From contig CANKVI010000010.1 of assembly GCA_947487095.1 (NCBI GenBank), positions 1 to 16,659 of the forward strand: a stretch of 16,659 nucleotides of DNA, in the 5' to 3' direction. Source of the stretch: Acidimicrobiaceae bacterium (GTDB taxonomy: Bacteria > Actinomycetota > Acidimicrobiia > Acidimicrobiales > Ilumatobacteraceae). Under the pieces are notes generated by a model. The model was not told the origin of the DNA. It ran no database searches and saw nothing but the letters and a program-made list of their open reading frames with translations. Both the position numbers and the translations under genes were made by a program. Position 1 is the first letter of the stretch; the number at the start of each line of letters is the position of its first letter. Shown piece by piece: positions 13,835 through 16,659 of the stretch.

Positions 13835-14639
13835 CGTCTGGCCACGATCCATTTCGAACTTCTTCAACAAATTGTTTGCACGCATCTACGCTCGTTGAGC
13901 GAATGTCTGCATACTTGCGCGTGAACTTCAAGGTGTTCTGTGTCAATCCAAGAATGTCGTGAAGAACAAGCACTTGGCCATCGCAATCGGGACCGGCCCC
14001 AATACCAATTGTCGGGATGGAAACTTTGTTTGTGATTTCTTTGGCGAGATCTCGTGGAACACCTTCCACGACAACGGCAAAGGCACCAGATTGTTCTACT
14101 GAGTGTGCATCTTCGAGTAGTCGTTCGCGACCGCCTGCTTCACGGCCATCAACTCGACCCTGCACACGATGACCACCCATGCGGTGATAGCTCTGCGGGG
14201 TCAGACCAACGTGGCCCATCACTGGAATATCAACACGCGAAATTGCGGCAATGGTATCGAACATCGTGACGCCACCTTCCAACTTCACGGCTGCTGCACC
14301 AGCCTTCACGAGGCGAATCGCACTGCGAACAGCCTGTTCCGTATTTACCTGGTACGAACCGAAAGGAAGATCACCAATGATCAGGGCTCGAGGATTTGCC
14401 CGCGCTACCAATTTGACGTGGTATTCCATTTCCTCGAGCGTTACAGGGATGGTGTTGGCAACACCCTGAACAACTGATCCGACCGAATCTCCCACGAGAA
14501 TCATGTCGACCCCAGATTCATCGACAATTCGGGCAAAGGTTGCGTCATAGGCTGTGATCATGCTCAGGGGTTTGCCCGAGCCTTTGTTTGCCATCACCAT
14601 TGGCACGGTGATTCGCGGACGCGAATTTGCTTCAGTCAC
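13815..14639 (-). CDS. panB: 3-methyl-2-oxobutanoate hydroxymethyltransferase (ketopantoate hydroxymethyltransferase)
   Basis: The 274-residue TIM-barrel enzyme transfers a hydroxymethyl group from methylene-tetrahydrofolate to 2-oxoisovalerate, the first committed step of pantothenate synthesis. Signature motifs are SMITAYDATFARIVD (26-40), VGDSVGSV, GDLPFGSYQ, KLEGG, GHVGLTPQS, VVEGVP and TIGIGAGPDCDGQVLVLHD. Length compares with about 264 for E. coli PanB. The start is GTG; TAGCCT at 14646-14651 is 6 bases upstream, and no Shine-Dalgarno sequence is seen, so a leaderless transcript is likely. ATGs at codons 14 and 16 are possible but would trim the N-terminus. panC follows with a 20-base overlap; panE and panD are not in the window. 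Confidence 0.96.
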   Translation of the reverse strand: MTEANSRPRITVPMVMANKGSGKPLSMITAYDATFARIVDESGVDMILVGDSVGSVVQGVANTIPVTLEEMEYHVKLVARANPRALIIGDLPFGSYQVNTEQAVRSAIRLVKAGAAAVKLEGGVTMFDTIAAISRVDIPVMGHVGLTPQSYHRMGGHRVQGRVDGREAGGRERLLEDAHSVEQSGAFAVVVEGVPRDLAKEITNKVSIPTIGIGAGPDCDGQVLVLHDILGLTQNTLKFTRKYADIRSTSVDACKQFVEEVRNGSWPDDDHSFH

Positions 14640-14645
14640 AAATTC

Positions 14646-14651
14646 AGGCTA
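14646..14651 (-). promoter_or_regulatory. Candidate -10 box (TAGCCT) for leaderless panB-panC transcript
   Basis: TANNNT element 6 bases upstream of the GTG at 14639 on the minus strand. It lies 5 bases from the oppositely facing -10 candidate of the acyltransferase gene within a 30-base intergenic gap. Confidence 0.45.
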
Positions 14652-14656
14652 CCGAT

Positions 14657-14662
14657 TAGATT
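14657..14662 (+). promoter_or_regulatory. Candidate -10 box (TAGATT) for leaderless acyltransferase transcript
   Basis: TANNNT element 7 bases upstream of the ATG at 14670 on the plus strand, with no Shine-Dalgarno sequence between. Confidence 0.45.
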
Positions 14663-14669
14663 GCACATC

Positions 14670-15311
14670 ATGATTTCGGCCCGATCGCGAGCATTTAAGG
14701 AGCGTTTAGCTCATGCGGCTTGGGGATGGCTCTCGCTTCACGGATCGATTGGACCAAACACATCGCGCGGAAAGCGTTTCGGAGCATTCGGAAACAACAG
14801 CATCATCTGTTTTCCGCAGACAACAATATTCAATGAGCAATACATCCACATTGGTGCTCACACCATGATCGGAAGCCATGTAGCACTCTCAGCCGGAATG
14901 ATTCCAGGTCAACAGTGTTTAACCAATCCAGTCGTGCGTATTGGTGACCGGTGTTTGATTGGGCGGGGGAGTGGAATCGTTGGTCACTTGGCTATCGATA
15001 TCGGTAACGATGTGTGGACAGGTCATCACGTCTACATCACAGATCAAAACCATGGATATGAAAAGATTGATCTCCCTATCTCAATGCAAACGCAACCAGA
15101 AGAGCCTGTTGTAATCGGGGACGGCTCGTGGATTGGAGCGGGAAGCGTGATTCTGCCAGGCGCTCACATCGGCAAGCATGTCGCAATCGGAGCTAATTCA
15201 GTGGTCAACGGAAGCATTCCTGACTACAGCGTTGCAGTCGGCTCTCCTGCAAAGGTGATTAAACGATATACAGAGCATTCTGGTTGGATGCCAGCAAACG
15301 AATTTAGATAG
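14670..15311 (+). CDS. Hexapeptide-repeat (left-handed beta-helix) acyltransferase
   Basis: This 213-residue protein has a basic, helical N-terminus (residues 1-25) followed by imperfect isoleucine/valine hexapeptide repeats: IHIGAHTMIGSHVAL (59-73), VVRIGDRCLIGRGSGIVG (88-105), IDIGNDVWTGHHVYI (109-123) and the classic WIGAGSVILPGAHIGKHVAIG stretch ending in VVNGSIPDYSVAVGSPAKVI. H128 in DQNHGY is the expected catalytic histidine of the maltose/galactoside acetyltransferase-like group. It probably acts as a trimer and moves an acetyl or other acyl group from acyl-CoA to a sugar or lipid-linked substrate, often in cell-surface polysaccharide work. I chose the ATG at 14670; a TTG at 14661 in the same frame would fall inside the -10 candidate. 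It is divergent from panB and its stop overlaps the next minus-strand gene by 8 bases. Confidence 0.9.
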   Translation: MISARSRAFKERLAHAAWGWLSLHGSIGPNTSRGKRFGAFGNNSIICFPQTTIFNEQYIHIGAHTMIGSHVALSAGMIPGQQCLTNPVVRIGDRCLIGRGSGIVGHLAIDIGNDVWTGHHVYITDQNHGYEKIDLPISMQTQPEEPVVIGDGSWIGAGSVILPGAHIGKHVAIGANSVVNGSIPDYSVAVGSPAKVIKRYTEHSGWMPANEFR

Positions 15312-15861
15312 AAAGATCCATTGGGATCTTGCACGAAGTCATGCGATTGTCGGCAGCAAAGGTTGAAATCTTTTCGCTGATGGGAAGGCCCTCAAACATC
15401 GATTCCGAGAAAGGCTCGTTGACTCCGGTTCTTAACAGCGCTGTGTAATCCCTTCGGTCTTGTATGAGCTGTTTGTAGTCGATGATCCACAAGGGAACAA
15501 TTGCTTTACCCTTCGCATCCGAAGGTGAGACGGCCGAAATTTGTGTAATCGCATCTTCGAGTGTGTCCGTTGCCTTGTCAACTAAGTCGGCCCGTTCGCT
15601 CAAGGCAGTAGCACCAGCATCAGATATTTGGCGAAGGTCGGCAAGCTCTAATCGCTTTTCCATTGCTTGTTTACAAATGGCTTCTGCTCGCTGAGTCCAC
15701 ACTTGGTCGTCAATCTTGTTTACAGATACTTTTGAAGCAAATCCAAAGGCGTATATCCACATCGCAACAAGACCAGTGATTGATATACCGATGACTGTTC
15801 GTGCGGCGATACGGGAAATGCGTTGCCAGGTTGTTCGATTGGCGTTATTTGGGGGTGACAC
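15304..15861 (-). CDS. Single-pass membrane protein of unknown function
   Basis: I do not recognise a named family for this 185-residue protein. It has a basic N-terminus, one transmembrane segment (about residues 20-42, VIGISITGLVAMWIYAFGFA), then a helical extracytoplasmic part beginning WTQRAEAICKQAMEKRLELADLR (55-77) with a long alpha-helical middle rich in Asp, Ala and Leu. Two cysteines, C63 and C178, could form a disulfide outside the membrane. Small anchored proteins of this look, with a 'RAEAIC' start to the soluble domain, seem common in actinobacteria, but I cannot assign a role. The start is GTG with TACTAT (15869-15874) 7 bases upstream, suggesting a leaderless transcript. It is divergent from the ABC exporter and convergent with the acyltransferase. 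Confidence 0.75.
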   Translation of the reverse strand: MSPPNNANRTTWQRISRIAARTVIGISITGLVAMWIYAFGFASKVSVNKIDDQVWTQRAEAICKQAMEKRLELADLRQISDAGATALSERADLVDKATDTLEDAITQISAVSPSDAKGKAIVPLWIIDYKQLIQDRRDYTALLRTGVNEPFSESMFEGLPISEKISTFAADNRMTSCKIPMDLSI

Positions 15862-15868
15862 GATAGGA

Positions 15869-15874
15869 ATAGTA
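15869..15874 (-). promoter_or_regulatory. Candidate -10 box (TACTAT) for leaderless membrane-protein transcript
   Basis: TANNNT element 7 bases upstream of the GTG at 15861 on the minus strand, with no Shine-Dalgarno sequence between. Confidence 0.45.
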
Positions 15875-15918
15875 CTTCAACAATCTCGGTTTTCTCCTTC
15901 GCATCTTTGATGCTGAAG

Positions 15919-15924
15919 TAGAGT
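15919..15924 (+). promoter_or_regulatory. Candidate -10 box (TAGAGT) for leaderless ABC-exporter transcript
   Basis: TANNNT element 7 bases upstream of the ATG at 15932. TAGAG could alternatively be a weak Shine-Dalgarno sequence, but the same spacing at seven other genes favours the promoter reading. Confidence 0.4.
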
Positions 15925-15931
15925 TGCGTCA

Positions 15932-16659
15932 ATGAAGCAATCACGGTTTCGGTTAGCGATTTCGCTACTTCGACAGTTGCTGAAGTTACATCCACGTCCA
16001 TTTCTCACTGCAGTTGCTGGAGCCTCGGTGTATGCCATTTGTACTGTGGCTTCCAGTTTTGGTTTGGGTTATGTCGTCGATGAAGTGATCATTCCGAGGT
16101 TTCAAAGTGACATCATCAGTCGACAGTCATTTGTCACCGCGTCCTGCATCGTGATTGGCATTGGTCTTTTAAGGGCTGTAGGGGTGGTTGTTCGTCGTTC
16201 CTACGCAGGGATCTCTCATTGGTCAACATCTGAGTCGTTGTCAACGCAACTCATTCGGCACACCATGCGTCAGCCGACTGCTTGGCATCAGAGGCACATG
16301 ACCGGTGATTTGGTGGCAAGAATTGGAGTCGATTCAGACACTGCTGCTTCTGTGCTTGGTCCGCTTCCGTTCAGTACCTCAGTGGTGCTGCTAGTCGCTT
16401 TGACGAGTATTTGGCTCGTGGTGATTGACCTTCCCCTTGGTCTGCTGGCAGTCACCATCATTCCTTTGTTGTTTGCCTTGAACATTGGATACCAAAGACG
16501 CATTGATCGACATTTTGACTCTGCACAAAAGGCCTTGGGTGATCTGTCGGAGGCTGTTCACGAGAGTTTTGATGGTGTCATGGTGGTGAAGGCATTCGGA
16601 GCCGAAGACAGGGAACATGTTCGCCTCGGTCGTATTTCATCGAAATTGAAAGATGCTCG
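15932..16659 (+). CDS. ABC transporter, N-terminal transmembrane domain (exporter type), cut at the right edge
   Basis: An open frame of 242 codons runs off the window without a stop. The translation starts MKQSRFRLAISLLRQLLKLH and shows type IV ABC-exporter features: TM1 FLTAVAGASVYAICTV, TM2 ASCIVIGIGLLRAVGVVV, the coupling-helix region TMRQPTAWHQRHMTGDLVARI and paired TM3/TM4 (about 135-170, LLVALTSIWLVVIDLPLGLL). These are followed by EAVHESFDGVMVVKAFGAED, the conserved 'VKAFGAE' segment before TM5. The ATP-binding domain should lie beyond the edge. Members move lipids, peptides or drugs as homo- or heterodimers; a second half-transporter gene may follow. The gene is divergent from the single-pass membrane protein gene across a 70-base gap. 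Confidence 0.9.
   Translation, partial: MKQSRFRLAISLLRQLLKLHPRPFLTAVAGASVYAICTVASSFGLGYVVDEVIIPRFQSDIISRQSFVTASCIVIGIGLLRAVGVVVRRSYAGISHWSTSESLSTQLIRHTMRQPTAWHQRHMTGDLVARIGVDSDTAASVLGPLPFSTSVVLLVALTSIWLVVIDLPLGLLAVTIIPLLFALNIGYQRRIDRHFDSAQKALGDLSEAVHESFDGVMVVKAFGAEDREHVRLGRISSKLKDA

Noticed and set aside
14655..14660. TCTAAT as the panB -10 box, overlapping the acyltransferase -10 (shared symmetric promoter)
   Set aside because: TAGCCT at 14646-14651 sits at the 6-base spacing seen at the other leaderless starts, so it is the simpler panB promoter.
1..16659. CRISPR arrays, tRNA or rRNA genes, insertion sequences, phage genes
   Set aside because: Reading the window showed no regularly spaced repeats, no cloverleaf or rRNA-like stretch and no transposase or phage-like protein; nearly all bases belong to metabolic or transport genes.

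Overview
The window reads as a compact, roughly half-GC chromosome segment of an actinobacterium, most likely an uncultured aquatic member of the Acidimicrobiia (Ilumatobacteraceae type). This placement is inferred from an LmeA/DUF2993-type protein, a Mer-like F420-family LLM oxidoreductase, the protein style of the panB, acyltransferase and ABC genes, and many leaderless-looking starts. Seventeen coding regions fill nearly all the sequence, two of them cut by the window edges. I see no rRNA, tRNA, CRISPR array, insertion sequence or phage gene, and no gene-free stretch longer than about 75 bases.

Left half (1-7938, all minus strand, read right to left). This is a catabolic block for a nitrogen heterocycle. 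In order of transcription it holds an M20 N-carbamoyl-L-amino acid hydrolase/allantoate amidohydrolase, an N-carbamoyl-D-amino acid hydrolase-like nitrilase, and a fused [2Fe-2S]-molybdopterin hydroxylase of the XdhD/xanthine dehydrogenase type. These are followed by an SsnA-like aminohydrolase, an LLM flavin oxidoreductase, an FAD-binding hydroxylase subunit, and the start of a separate [2Fe-2S] subunit. The last five genes are packed with 2-base gaps or ATGA overlaps. The XdhD-SsnA-FAD subunit trio recalls the E. coli ygfK-ssnA-ygfM-xdhD locus, but here it sits with an LLM oxidoreductase and two carbamoylases. A working hypothesis is hydroxylation and deamination of a purine-like ring, followed by ring opening and removal of carbamoyl groups to release ammonia.

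Middle (7960-12996). An LmeA/DUF2993-like secreted protein (minus) stands back to back with a class III aminotransferase translationally coupled to a TauE/SafE-family permease (plus). These two probably form a transport-plus-transamination unit. An MBL-fold hydrolase (minus) and a ProA-like aldehyde dehydrogenase (plus) follow, also divergent.

Right part (12986-16659). A panB-panC operon (minus, first two steps toward pantothenate) is divergent from a hexapeptide acyltransferase (plus). Then come a single-pass membrane protein of unknown function (minus) and the N-terminal transmembrane half of an ABC exporter running off the right edge (plus).

Eight unit-head genes have a TANNNT box 6 or 7 bases before the start codon, the layout of leaderless actinobacterial promoters. 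The fused hydroxylase gene and the ProA-like gene instead carry clear Shine-Dalgarno sequences. The fused hydroxylase promoter also carries two palindromes, so it is the best candidate for the controlled promoter of the catabolic block.
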